Shown in pieces: positions 17,502 to 25,723 of a stretch of DNA of 64,000 bases. Position numbers and translations under genes: made by a program. The notes beneath the pieces were generated by a model. The model did not search any database. It worked only from the letters and a program-made list of their open reading frames with translations, and had not been told where the DNA came from. The DNA is taken from positions 372,001 to 436,000 of the forward strand of contig NZ_LRFG02000002.1 in the NCBI RefSeq assembly GCF_001641755.2. The letters run 5' to 3'. Each line of letters starts with the position of its first letter. The stretch's first letter is position 1. This stretch comes from Microbulbifer flavimaris (lineage in GTDB: Bacteria > Pseudomonadota > Gammaproteobacteria > Pseudomonadales > Cellvibrionaceae).

Positions 17502-17532
17502 GTGATTACTTGAGGGTGCAGTGCGCTGTTCA

Positions 17533-18117
17533 CTGGATACCGGCCTTCGCCTGTATGACGATATTCGTTGTTTGCCACTTCTGTCGTCACCCCGGCGCAG
17601 GCCGGGGTCCAGGTGTCGCGGGGTTGCGACTTTGCACAGGGTCTTGTGCCACATCCGCTGGATACCGGCCTTCGCCGGTATGACGACATAAGTAGTTAAT
17701 CACTCGCGCGGTAACGGCCATTACTACTCCGTCATCACCCCGGCGAAGGCCGGGGTCCAGGTGCCGCAGCGTCCCGACTTCGCACAGAGCCATGTGCCCC
17801 ATCCGCCGGTATGACGGCATTCGTTGATTCCCTCTCCCCTCGTCACCCCGGCGCAGGCCGGGGTCCAGGTGTCGCCGCGTTCCGACTTTGCACAGGGCCT
17901 TGTGCCACATCCGCTGGATACCGGCCTTCGCCGGTATGACGATATCCGTTGTTTGCCACTTCCGTCGTCACCCCGGCGCAGGCCGGGGTCCAGGTGTCGC
18001 GGGGTTCCGACTTTGCACAGGGTCTTGTGCCACATCTGCTGGACACCGGCCTTCGCCGGTATGACGATATCCGTTGTTTACCACTTCCGTCGTCACCCCG
18101 GCGCAGGCCGGGGTCCA
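17533..18117. repeat. REP/BIME-like palindrome array
   Basis: Ten alternating palindromic units between the PLP gene and the protease gene. Type A reads CTGGATACCGGCCTTCGCCG then GTATGACGA (17533, 17658, truncated at 17800, 17914, 18038). Type B reads CGTCACCCCGGCGCAGGCCG then GGGTCCAGGTG (17585, 17730, 17841, 17965, 18090). Linkers are also repeated (CGACTTTGCACAGGGTCTTG), giving a period of about 110-145 bp. It is comparable to bacterial interspersed mosaic elements. No cas genes or spacer-like uniqueness are present. The following 260 bp up to the protease gene show nothing beyond a likely promoter region. Confidence 0.9.
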
Positions 18118-18376
18118 CAAACCCGGTGCGAGGACTGACAGTCACTGTGCTAAATGCCGCCAGTAAGTACTCGCTTTACACAATCGACAGGAAACTCCGC
18201 GCACTCTGAACTAACTTATGGGTGCACGCATTACCGCCACCGCACGCAGTGAGTGCGGCCTGGCGGAGCATAGAGCAAAGATAAATTGGACGATGCCCGA
18301 CACCGGGGCGATGCTTGTTGCGCCTGCCCTTATCCCGTAAGATCAAAGCCTTTCTGCCCATAATTTAAACAAAGCA

Positions 18377-19666
18377 ATGCCGAATCTTCGCGCCCGACTG
18401 CTGGCCCTGTTGTTGTGTTGGTTTCCCGGCTTCGCCCTGGCGCAAAGCTACGAACAGCTTTACAGCGACTACCGCGGTGCCCTGTACCAGATCCGCCTGA
18501 TTGAAAAATCCTCCAACTCCAAAGCCGGGCTCGGCTCCGGTTTCCAGATTTCCCCCGACGGGCTGATCGCCACCAATTACCACGTGGTGGCAGAAGCAGT
18601 CAGCGATCCGGAAAAATACCGGCTGCAATTCCGTTCCGTGGACGGCGCTGAGGGTGCGCTGACCCTGCTGGATATCGACGTGATCAACGACCTGGCCATC
18701 CTGCGTATGGACAAGCCCGGCAGCCAGCACCTGATTCTCGCGGATAAAACACCACGCAAGGGCGAGACCATTTTTGCCCTGGGCAATCCGCTGGACCTGG
18801 GCATGACCCTGATCCCCGGTACTTATAACGGCATCGCCAGCGGCAGCTTTTACGACCGCATCCACTTCGCCGGCTCCATCAACCCGGGCATGAGTGGCGG
18901 CCCGGTGATCAACGCCGCCGGTAAAGTCGTGGGTATCAATGTGGCTACTGCGGGCAACCAAGTGAGCTTCCTGGTGCCGGTGGAAAAACTGGCCTCACTG
19001 CGCCAGCACCTGGGCATCGAGGGCAAGGCGAAAAACCTGCAAGAGGTGACCCACGAGCAACTGCTGGAGAACCAGCAGGACATCATCGACCAGGTATTGA
19101 CGGCAGAATGGAAACTGCGCCCGCTGGGCGATGCCGAGGTGGTGGGCGAAATCGTCCCCGCCATCCAGTGCTGGGGCAATACCCAGGAGGGGGACGATAA
19201 TCCGGTCACCCGTATCGACAAGGGCTGCACTGGCCAGGATGTGGTGTACCTCTCTGAAACCTTCAATACCGGCCGCATCGAGTACGAATTCTTCTGGCTG
19301 GAAGCGAAGGACGGCCTGCTACCGACACGCTTCTACAACTATTACGAAGAGCAGATGAGCCGCTTCGCCCCAGGTAATGATGCGGGCGAGGACGATGTGA
19401 CCGAATTCAAGTGCCGCCAGGCCTTCACCGAGCAACCGCGACCCGCCGGTGAGAACGGTGAGGAGGGCGAGCCCATCGTCGCCCGCACCAGTTATTGCGT
19501 GCGCCGTTACAAGGAGTTCCCGGATCTGTACGACGTCTTCTACCTGAGCCTCAGCGTCGACAAGGAAGACCGGGCACTGGTGAGCCATTTCACCCTGTCC
19601 GGTTTCACCAAGGAATCTGCCGCCGCATTCTCTGAGAAGTTCACGAGCGAGATCCAATGGCACTGA
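18377..19666 (+). CDS. Periplasmic S1C (DegP-like) serine protease
   Basis: Trypsin-like protease of 429 residues with a signal peptide (1-22, ending ALAQ). The catalytic triad is readable: His69 in ATNYHVVAEA, Asp105 in DVINDLAILRMD, Ser173 in NPGMSGGPVIN. Unlike DegP it has no obvious PDZ domain. The 200-residue C-terminal region, with several cysteines (IQCWGN, KGCTG, FKCRQ, SYCVRR), is unassigned and may be disulfide-bonded. Its 3' end overlaps the next gene, a membrane FHA protein, by 10 bp, implying co-translation. Together they suggest an envelope protease connected to an FHA signalling partner, but substrates are unknown. Confidence 0.88.
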   Translation: MPNLRARLLALLLCWFPGFALAQSYEQLYSDYRGALYQIRLIEKSSNSKAGLGSGFQISPDGLIATNYHVVAEAVSDPEKYRLQFRSVDGAEGALTLLDIDVINDLAILRMDKPGSQHLILADKTPRKGETIFALGNPLDLGMTLIPGTYNGIASGSFYDRIHFAGSINPGMSGGPVINAAGKVVGINVATAGNQVSFLVPVEKLASLRQHLGIEGKAKNLQEVTHEQLLENQQDIIDQVLTAEWKLRPLGDAEVVGEIVPAIQCWGNTQEGDDNPVTRIDKGCTGQDVVYLSETFNTGRIEYEFFWLEAKDGLLPTRFYNYYEEQMSRFAPGNDAGEDDVTEFKCRQAFTEQPRPAGENGEEGEPIVARTSYCVRRYKEFPDLYDVFYLSLSVDKEDRALVSHFTLSGFTKESAAAFSEKFTSEIQWH

Positions 19667-20739
19667 TTATCGAAGAGCTGAACCGCGCCCAGCGAGTGCA
19701 GGCCCGCTACCGCATGGACGGCGACCGCTTCACCATCGGCCGCGGCTATGACAACGACGCCATTCTCGAAGACGCGCATGCCGACGCCCACCATGTGGAA
19801 ATCGTGCGCGGCGAAGACGGCGGTTACCTGCTGCGGGACAGGAACTCCACCAACGGCACCCAGCTGGTGCGCAACCAGCGCGACGCCGATGTACAGGCCG
19901 GCGAGGTACAGGAGCGCCGTATCGTGTCCGGCGACGAGATCCAGCTGGGCCGCACCCACCTGCGCCTGGTGGACAGCGAGGCGCCGATGGCAGAGGCCGT
20001 GCCCCTGCACTCGCTGGAAAACCTGTTCTCGCGCCTGGCCAGCCCGGCCAAGGCCGTGACCCTGCTCATCCTGGCGGGCCTGACCACCCTGCTGATCGCC
20101 TACCTGGGTACGGCGGAGGAAGTCCGCTGGACCGGGGCGATCAATCTGTTCTTTGGCAGCATTATCGGCCTGCTGATCTACGCCGGCGCCTGGGCGCTGA
20201 TCGGGCGCGTGGTGCACCACGAGTCGCTTTTTTTTACCCAGCTGGCCATTGCCGCCCTGGGGGCGCTGCTCTTTGCCGGCTGGGAATGGTTCAGCACCTT
20301 CCTGGATTACAACTTCGCCATGGGCAACCTGGTGGAAATCATCAATGTGGCCATCCTGGCCATACTGCTGCCGGCGATGCTGTGGTCCGCTATTTACCTG
20401 GCGACGAATATAACGCCGAAGTGGCGGCTGGCGGCCGCGGTGGCCCTGCCGTGGGGCTTCCTCGGCCTGACGCTGATGGAGCAGATCGGCGATATGGCTC
20501 AGTTCGACGGCATCCCGCAGATCAGCACCGAGATCAAGCACAAGGACATGCTGCTGCGCTCGCCGGTGCCACTGGACGAATTCGTCGCCAAGAGCCCGTC
20601 ACTGTTCGATATCGAGATCGAGCAGGAGGAGACGGGCACCGAGGCCGAGAGCCAAGCCGAACCGGAAGCAAAAGCCGCCAGCGGCGACGACAACACCTAT
20701 CACCACACTGCCGGCAGTCGAGAGGAGGCAGCGACTTGA
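19657..20739 (+). CDS. Membrane protein with N-terminal FHA domain
   Basis: Protein of 360 residues. The FHA domain spans about 22-106: FTIGRG, the DAHADAHHVEI segment where the usual serine of SxxH is replaced by alanine, and RDRNSTNGTQL, the intact phosphothreonine-contact loop. About five transmembrane helices follow (133-151, 160-182, 191-210, 224-248, 257-275). The C-terminal tail of about 75 residues is acidic and low-complexity. The FHA domain would be cytoplasmic. Its start overlaps the protease stop, and its own stop overlaps the hisC start. It is a plausible reader of phosphorylation by the two nearby Ser/Thr kinases; this link is inference. Confidence 0.87.
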   Translation: MALIIEELNRAQRVQARYRMDGDRFTIGRGYDNDAILEDAHADAHHVEIVRGEDGGYLLRDRNSTNGTQLVRNQRDADVQAGEVQERRIVSGDEIQLGRTHLRLVDSEAPMAEAVPLHSLENLFSRLASPAKAVTLLILAGLTTLLIAYLGTAEEVRWTGAINLFFGSIIGLLIYAGAWALIGRVVHHESLFFTQLAIAALGALLFAGWEWFSTFLDYNFAMGNLVEIINVAILAILLPAMLWSAIYLATNITPKWRLAAAVALPWGFLGLTLMEQIGDMAQFDGIPQISTEIKHKDMLLRSPVPLDEFVAKSPSLFDIEIEQEETGTEAESQAEPEAKAASGDDNTYHHTAGSREEAAT

Positions 20740-21824
20740 CCAACCCATTCTGGAGCCCCGCCCTGGCGGACCTGCAGCCGTATGTCCCCGGGGAACAGCC
20801 CCGTGGCCGCAAGCTGATCAAACTGAATACCAACGAAAACCCCTATCCACCCTCGCAGCACGCCATGGCAACCCTCGCCGACCCGGCGCTGCCGGAGGCC
20901 CTGCGCCGCTACCCGGACCCGGAGTCTGTGGACCTGTGCGCGACCATCGCCACGCACTGTGGCGTACAACCGGAACAGGTGTTTGTGGGCAATGGCTCCG
21001 ACGAGGTGCTGGCGCACGCGTTTTACAGCTTCTTCCGCCGCGAGGAACCGCTGCTGTTCCCGGACATCACTTACAGCTTTTACCCGGTTTACTGCAATCT
21101 GTACGGCATTGAGTACTGCACACCGGCACTGCGCGACGACTTCACCGTAGATGTGGATGACTACGCCGGTCCGGCGGCCGGTGTGATCCTGCCGAACCCC
21201 AATGCCCCCACCGGCCGTATTCTGCCGCTGGAGGAAATCGAGCGCCTGCTGCAGCTGCACCCGGCCCGCGTGGTGGCGGTGGACGAAGCCTATATCGACT
21301 TCGGTGGCGACAGCGCCGCCACATTGATTGATCGCTACCCCAACCTGCTGGTGATTCGCACCCTGTCCAAATCCCACGCCCTGGCGGGACTGCGCCTGGG
21401 TTATGCCCTGGGTCAGGCCCATCTGATCGAGGGGCTGCAGCGCACCAAGAATTCTTTCAACTCCTACCCCATCGACAGCGTCGCCCAGCACCTTGGCGCT
21501 GCCGCCATCAGTGATGAGGCATGGCTGCAGGAGAGCAGTGGCAAGGTTATCGATACCCGCACCCGGGTTGCCGAGACGCTGCACGAGCTGGATTTTGAAG
21601 TGGTGCCGTCCATGGCCAATTTCGTTCTGGCCCGCCCGCGCGGCATGGGAGCGGAGGCGGTCTATGGCGCACTGCGGGAAAAGGGCATACTGGTACGGTA
21701 TTTCAACAAGCCCCGTATCAGTGAGTACCTGCGCATTTCCATCGGTACCGATGAAGAAATGGATGCTCTGCTCGGGGCGCTGCGGGAAATCCTGGCGGCG
21801 CCGGGCACTTCGCAGAATCGCTGA
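20736..21824 (+). CDS. hisC: Histidinol-phosphate aminotransferase
   Basis: PLP aminotransferase of 362 residues, normal HisC length, converting imidazole-acetol phosphate to histidinol phosphate in histidine synthesis. Signatures are LNTNENPYPPS at the N-terminus, LPNPNAPTGR, VVAVDEAYIDFGG and the Schiff-base region RTLSKSHALAGLRLGYA. The start is TTG at 20736, inside the TGA stop of the FHA gene (TTGA overlap), with GAGGAGG eight bases upstream. No upstream start fits: the open frame continues far into the FHA gene but is only its shadow. HisC paralogues can also act on aromatic amino acids. The link to the FHA/protease genes is translational, not metabolic. Confidence 0.93.
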   Translation: MTNPFWSPALADLQPYVPGEQPRGRKLIKLNTNENPYPPSQHAMATLADPALPEALRRYPDPESVDLCATIATHCGVQPEQVFVGNGSDEVLAHAFYSFFRREEPLLFPDITYSFYPVYCNLYGIEYCTPALRDDFTVDVDDYAGPAAGVILPNPNAPTGRILPLEEIERLLQLHPARVVAVDEAYIDFGGDSAATLIDRYPNLLVIRTLSKSHALAGLRLGYALGQAHLIEGLQRTKNSFNSYPIDSVAQHLGAAAISDEAWLQESSGKVIDTRTRVAETLHELDFEVVPSMANFVLARPRGMGAEAVYGALREKGILVRYFNKPRISEYLRISIGTDEEMDALLGALREILAAPGTSQNR

Positions 21825-21937
21825 GGTCTGTTCTTATAATGGAACTGCTGGCGCGTATTGATACGCAGCACCACCCGGCTGTATCGCTGGCATGACTTGT
21901 ACTGCTTGTACTGAAAAGGAACCTTACCCGCGGGCCT

Positions 21938-22807
21938 ATGCTATTTAGACACCTCACATCGCTGCTGACAGCTCTTCTGCTCGCCCCTGCCGCGCTGCCC
22001 ACCCAGGCGCAGCAGCAGGAAGGCAACCCCTGGGCAGAAGTGGAGCGCCCCTCCTCCCAGCAATCCGCCAGCATCGGCAGTTATACCAACGGCTGCCTGG
22101 CGGGCGCCGAGCAGATGTCAGAACGCGGTGAGGGCTTCCAGCTGGTGCGCACAGGCCGCAACCGCCACTTCGGCCACCCGGACACCATCCGTTTCCTGGA
22201 GGAATTTTCCCGCCGGGTCGCCCGCAACGACCTGGGACGCATCCAGATTGGCGATATGTCCATGCCCCGCGGCGGCCCGTTTAATTCCGGCCACCGCAGC
22301 CACCAGATGGGGCTGGATATCGATATCTGGTACAGCCAGGACTGGCGCGCGCAGAAGCGCCCACTGACCGAATGGGAGCGGGATAATATCTCTCCCAAGC
22401 CGCTGGCGGATGAACAGGAACACCGCCTGGTGGACGAAAACTGGGATCCGCGTATACCCAAAATCCTGCGCATTGCCTCCGAGGACGACCGGGTCGCGCG
22501 CATCTTCGTCCACCCCACCATCAAGCGCAAAATGTGCCAGCTGGCCGGCGACGACAACGAGTGGCTGCGCAAGGTGCGCCCCTGGTGGGGGCACAATTAT
22601 CATTTCCACGTGCGGCTCGCCTGCCCGGAGGGTGACCGCAGCTGCAAACCACAGCGCCCGCCCAGCGGCGATCCCTGCGGACCGGACCTGGACTGGTGGT
22701 TTAGCGATGAGTTCTACGCCATGCTGCGCGGCGAAACACCGGCGCCGGAGCGGCCTGAGCCCAAGCCCCTGCCGCGCCAGTGCCAGCAGGTGCTTATCTC
22801 CCCCTGA
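21938..22807 (+). CDS. mepA: Penicillin-insensitive murein endopeptidase
   Basis: Periplasmic peptidoglycan DD-endopeptidase of 289 residues in the LAS metallopeptidase family. It has a signal peptide (about 1-25, ending PTQAQ) and the zinc/active-site motifs GHRSHQMGLDIDIWY and GHNYHFHVRLACPEGDRSC. Six or so cysteines late in the sequence match the disulfides of MepA. It cleaves D-Ala-meso-DAP cross-links during cell-wall turnover. It is followed by ddl, which makes the D-Ala-D-Ala end of the same peptide, so the pair has a shared cell-wall theme. It starts 113 bp after hisC and has its own weak upstream region. Confidence 0.93.
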   Translation: MLFRHLTSLLTALLLAPAALPTQAQQQEGNPWAEVERPSSQQSASIGSYTNGCLAGAEQMSERGEGFQLVRTGRNRHFGHPDTIRFLEEFSRRVARNDLGRIQIGDMSMPRGGPFNSGHRSHQMGLDIDIWYSQDWRAQKRPLTEWERDNISPKPLADEQEHRLVDENWDPRIPKILRIASEDDRVARIFVHPTIKRKMCQLAGDDNEWLRKVRPWWGHNYHFHVRLACPEGDRSCKPQRPPSGDPCGPDLDWWFSDEFYAMLRGETPAPERPEPKPLPRQCQQVLISP

Positions 22808-22888
22808 TTCCCCGGGGCGGCAAACTCCGACTAAGCTGAATCTCGCCGACAGGCCACAGAAACAAGGCCGACGATAAAAGGGAATTCC

Positions 22889-23899
22889 ATGAGCCAGCTA
22901 AATCCGATCCAGACGCTACTGATCTGCGGCGGTGGCAGCAGTGAGCACGACGTGTCACTGCGCACGGCGGACTTTATCGAGCAACAGCTCCAGGGCTTCG
23001 ACGACATTCACATCACGCGGGTGGAGATGGACGCAAACGGCCGCCTTACCGATACCAGCGGCGGCGTGCACTACCTGAGCCAACAGCGCCAGCTGGTGGC
23101 CGAAGACGGCAGCACCCGGGATGTGCACTATGTAATCCCCGCCATTCACGGCTACCCGGGGGAGACCGGCGACCTGCAGAGCCAGCTGGAACTCTTCCGC
23201 ATCCCCTACTTCGGCTGCGGGCCCGAGGCCAGCAAACTCTGTTTCAACAAGATCACCACCAAGCTGTGGCTGTCGGCACTGGGTATCGACAACACCCCCT
23301 ACCAGTTTCTGTTCAGCAACAACGGCGAGGAAGCTGCCAAGGCCACCATGGCCCTGCAGGAATGGGGCGCGGTATTTGTGAAGGCCTCCAACCAGGGCTC
23401 CTCTGTCGGCTGTTTCAAGGTGACGGATGAGAAAGAGATGGCGGAGGCGCTGGAGCAGGCATTTGCCCTTTCCCCCTATGTACTGGTGGAAAAGTGCCTG
23501 AAAGTGCGTGAGCTGGAAGTGGCCGCCTACAGCTACGAGGGCGAACTGGTGATCACCCCGCCCGGCGAGGTTTGTGCGCCGGAGGATACTTTCTACAGCT
23601 ATGAAGAAAAATACGCCGAAGCCAGCCGCGCCAAAACCTTCGTCGAGGCAGAAGGCCTGAGCGAGGCACAGCTGGGCTGGATTCACGAAGCGTCCAGGCG
23701 GGCGTTTATGGGGCTACAGCTCAAGGACCTGTCGCGGATCGACTTCTTTCTCACCGATGAGGGCGATATCTACCTCAACGAGGTGAACACTTTCCCCGGC
23801 ATGACGCCGATTTCCATGTTCCCGAAAATGCTCGCCAATGCCGGGCACGATTTCAGCCGCTATCTCTCCAACCTGATCCGCGCAGCTGTCGCAGCCTAG
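22889..23899 (+). CDS. ddl: D-alanine-D-alanine ligase
   Basis: ATP-grasp ligase of 336 residues that makes D-Ala-D-Ala for the peptidoglycan pentapeptide. Family features include the N-terminal ICGGGSSEHDVSLRTA, the mid segment HGYPGETGDLQSQLELFRIPYFGCG, the ATP-binding KASNQGSSVGCFKV and the C-terminal metal- and substrate-binding DFFLTDEGDIYLNEVNTFPGMTPISMFPKM. The ATG at 22889 has AAAGGG just upstream. It sits outside the usual mur/fts cell-division cluster and next to mepA, so this may be the stand-alone DdlA-type copy. Confidence 0.93.
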   Translation: MSQLNPIQTLLICGGGSSEHDVSLRTADFIEQQLQGFDDIHITRVEMDANGRLTDTSGGVHYLSQQRQLVAEDGSTRDVHYVIPAIHGYPGETGDLQSQLELFRIPYFGCGPEASKLCFNKITTKLWLSALGIDNTPYQFLFSNNGEEAAKATMALQEWGAVFVKASNQGSSVGCFKVTDEKEMAEALEQAFALSPYVLVEKCLKVRELEVAAYSYEGELVITPPGEVCAPEDTFYSYEEKYAEASRAKTFVEAEGLSEAQLGWIHEASRRAFMGLQLKDLSRIDFFLTDEGDIYLNEVNTFPGMTPISMFPKMLANAGHDFSRYLSNLIRAAVAA

Positions 23900-23936
23900 T
23901 AGACCACTCGCCAGCGATGCGTGTTACCGCCACCAC

Positions 23937-24123
23937 ATACTGGACCCCGGCCTGCGCCGGGGTGACGACGGAGCGAGTGAAACGCCACCGCCTACACACC
24001 GATCACCAACACACCGATCACGCCCAGCCCTCGTCATACCGGCGCAGGCCGGTATCCAGTGAATCTGGCACCGGGCTGACTGCAAACTGTGGATTAGATC
24101 GGCCCCGGCCTGCGCCGGAATGA
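23937..24123. repeat. Three REP-like palindromes
   Basis: Three copies of the same family as the 17.5-18.1 kb array: CTGGACCCCGGCCTGCGCCG then GGGTGACGAC (23938-23970), CGTCATACCGGCGCAGGCCG then GTATCCAG (24032-24060), and a degenerate GGCCCCGGCCTGCGCCGGAA (24101-24120). They fill the space between ddl and the convergent HNH gene and may form terminator- or mRNA-end-protecting structures. Confidence 0.85.
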
Positions 24124-24150
24124 GGAAGAGTCCAGGTCGCTATCCGGCGT

Positions 24151-24726
24151 TCAGACCAGCCAGCCCTCCTGACGCACGTTGGCAAACTGGCCGCGCAGGA
24201 ACTCCATCTGGTCACCGCGGATCCGGTCGCTGTTGATCAGGGCCAGATACTCGGCCGGATTGGGGCAGAACGGCAGGGCCAGCAACTCCATATCGATATC
24301 CTGCAGCAGACGGTTGCCCTTGTGCTGGTTACAGCGGCGGCAGGCAGTCACCACGTTCTCCCACACATCCTTACCACCGCGTGAGACCGGCTGTACGTGA
24401 TCGCGGGTGAGCTCCGCCAGGATGAAATCCTTGCCGCAGTACAGGCAGGTATGGGCATCGCGGAAAAACAGCGCCCGGTTGTTCAGTGGCGGGCGACGGC
24501 GCGGGCGCGCCATGCGCTCACCGCCACAGGCGATGATGGCGGCCAGGTCCAGCGTCGAGCGCTCGCCCAGGCGATTGATACCGCCGTGCACACGCTGCAC
24601 CACACCACCCAGTGACCAGGTCACCAGCTCACGCACATAGAGGCAGGCCGCCTCTTGCCAGTTGAGCCATTCCAGGGGCTGCCCGGCCAGGTTCAGCCGC
24701 AGGATTCTCGCTTCTCTCACTTGCAT
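24151..24726 (-). CDS. HNH endonuclease family protein
   Basis: HNH nuclease-fold protein of 191 residues from the ATG at 24726; a longer frame upstream lacks a ribosome-binding site and crosses a hairpin. The HNH domain (about 95-150) is complete: two CxxC knuckles, TCLYCGKDF and ACRRCNQHKG, and the active-site DHVQPVSRGGKDVWENVV. The N-terminal part (VREARILRLNLAGQPLEWLNWQEAACLYV) is typical of chromosomal HNH proteins common in marine gammaproteobacteria and not tied to phage or restriction modules. Its cellular role is unknown. No methyltransferase or phage gene lies near, so restriction is unlikely. Confidence 0.85.
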   Translation of the reverse strand: MQVREARILRLNLAGQPLEWLNWQEAACLYVRELVTWSLGGVVQRVHGGINRLGERSTLDLAAIIACGGERMARPRRRPPLNNRALFFRDAHTCLYCGKDFILAELTRDHVQPVSRGGKDVWENVVTACRRCNQHKGNRLLQDIDMELLALPFCPNPAEYLALINSDRIRGDQMEFLRGQFANVRQEGWLV

Positions 24727-24816
24727 GTCCGCTACTCCCCGGTTTCCCTGCTCCACGTTAACCGTTTCCCTGCCCGGGCTGTGCGGGCCGGTACAAGGGG
24801 CGCAAAAAGTGCGCGC

Positions 24817-24859
24817 CTGAAAAGCAACAGGGCCCCACCGGTTGACCGGCGGGGCCCTG
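24817..24859 (-). terminator. Strong hairpin upstream of HNH gene
   Basis: CAGGGCCCC (24828-24836) pairs with GGGGCCCTG (24851-24859), with CCGG/CCGG continuing the stem to a TTGA loop. Read on the minus strand it is followed by TTGCTTTTC, a weak T run. It could end leftward transcripts coming from the small-RNA region or act in the HNH leader. Confidence 0.55.
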
Positions 24860-25106
24860 GATAGAATTCGAGGTAGAAAGGGCTGCCACTCGCGTAGACA
24901 TTGTGCGCGAGAAAAGGACATAACCTATCGGCGCTGACTTACTGAATGCTTCACCCTCCGCCGGTCGCCTGAAAAAAACTGACCGGTACGGTTTGATTAA
25001 AGCGGATAATTATTACAGTTTCCAGACCGCCCCTCCCCCGCGTAGCCGGGATATGGCGGCAGATTCATGCTTTTGGAATCCCGGCGTTGTATCCGGGGCT
25101 GAATGT

Positions 25107-25396
25107 AAAAACACCGCCGGGGCAATCCGGCCCGGGCGGTGCGTCTCACAGGATGGTGCCCGGTTCCCTTGGGCAAGTGGCTCAGTCCCTTTGAGCCTGT
25201 CGCTCAATTCCCTTGAGCGTGTAGCTCGTTTCCCTCGAGCTTGCGGCGCAATCCCTATTTCCCTTGCCGCTGTACTGCAGTCCCTTTTGCTTCCGTGCTC
25301 CTTTATCGTCCCTGACGTTTCGCTTCCATGCTTGCCGGCGTCCTTGCCTTGTTTGCTTCCGTGCTTCCTGGCGTCCCTGCCTTTCCGCGTCCTTGC
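25107..25396 (-). ncRNA. CsrB-like small RNA with about 17 GGA motifs
   Basis: Predicted leftward small RNA of about 290 nt. A -10 box GATAAT (25403-25408) sets the start near 25396. A terminator hairpin (CACCGCC 25112-25118 with GGCGGTG 25135-25141) followed on the minus strand by TTTTT ends it near 25107. I count 17 GGA motifs on the minus strand between these points. Several lie in loops of short hairpins whose stems change together: GCTCAAAGGGACTGAGC, GCTCAAGGGAATTGAGC, GCTCGAGGGAAACGAGC. Dense GGA loops, a Rho-independent end and this length are the defining features of CsrB/RsmZ RNAs, which sequester the translational regulator CsrA/RsmA. There is no convincing protein-coding content. 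The family is called by architecture, not by alignment. Confidence 0.82.
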
Positions 25397-25451
25397 AATT
25401 TCATTATCGGCAACCCGGCAGAAGCTGCCAGAGGAAAAAAGCTGAATTTGA

Positions 25452-25469
25452 TGTGCGAAATATCGCGCA
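25452..25469 (-). promoter_or_regulatory. GacA/UvrY-type upstream palindrome for sRNA 1
   Basis: Minus-strand TGCGCGATATTTCGCACA, an imperfect 18-bp palindrome of the same layout as the GacA/UvrY site (TGTAAG-N6-CTTACA). Its centre is about 64 bp upstream of the predicted start of the long RNA, followed by AAATTCAGC, which is also conserved before the second RNA. Confidence 0.65.
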
Positions 25470-25543
25470 GGCTGCGGATATTGGCTTGGCTATACAAGAT
25501 AAGCGGGAGGGTAATACGAGAAGAAAAGCGAGGGGTAAAATGT

Positions 25544-25668
25544 AAAACACCGCCCAGGCAATCCGGCCCGGACGGTGCGTCTCACAGGATGGTGCTCAGT
25601 TCCGTTGAGCTGCGGAGCAGTCCCTTTTTCCCTTGCCGCGGTTTTTGCAGTCCCTTAAGCATCCTTGC
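25544..25668 (-). ncRNA. RsmZ-like small RNA with 5 GGA motifs
   Basis: Predicted leftward small RNA of about 125 nt, the size of RsmY/RsmZ. The -10 box is CATAAT (25675-25680) and the start is near 25668. It shares with the longer neighbour the first bases (GCAAGGA), a GCTCA-loop-TGAGC hairpin with a CGGA loop (25594-25610), the stretch CACCATCCTGTGAGACGC, and the terminator, which again ends in a T run (25544-25547). Five GGA motifs occur before the terminator. The two loci look like a duplicated pair of Csr/Rsm-type regulators. Their promoter faces away from the dehydrogenase gene to the right. Confidence 0.8.
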
Positions 25669-25723
25669 ACCTTCATTATGGACATTAGCGGAAAGATTTG
25701 TAGGGGAAATCGGCTGAATTTCT

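Noticed and set aside
17533-18117. CRISPR array
   Set aside because: The repeated units are palindromes in two alternating types with repeated linkers, not uniform repeats with unique spacers, and no cas gene is present.
20286-20735. 150-codon N-terminal extension of HisC
   Set aside because: It lies in another frame of the FHA gene; the TTG at 20736 has a strong ribosome-binding site and gives the normal HisC N-terminus.
25303-25497. 64-codon minus-strand frame over the long sRNA
   Set aside because: Its internal ATG is the conserved -10/start region of the sRNA; the frame is not shared with the second locus and the peptide is low-complexity.
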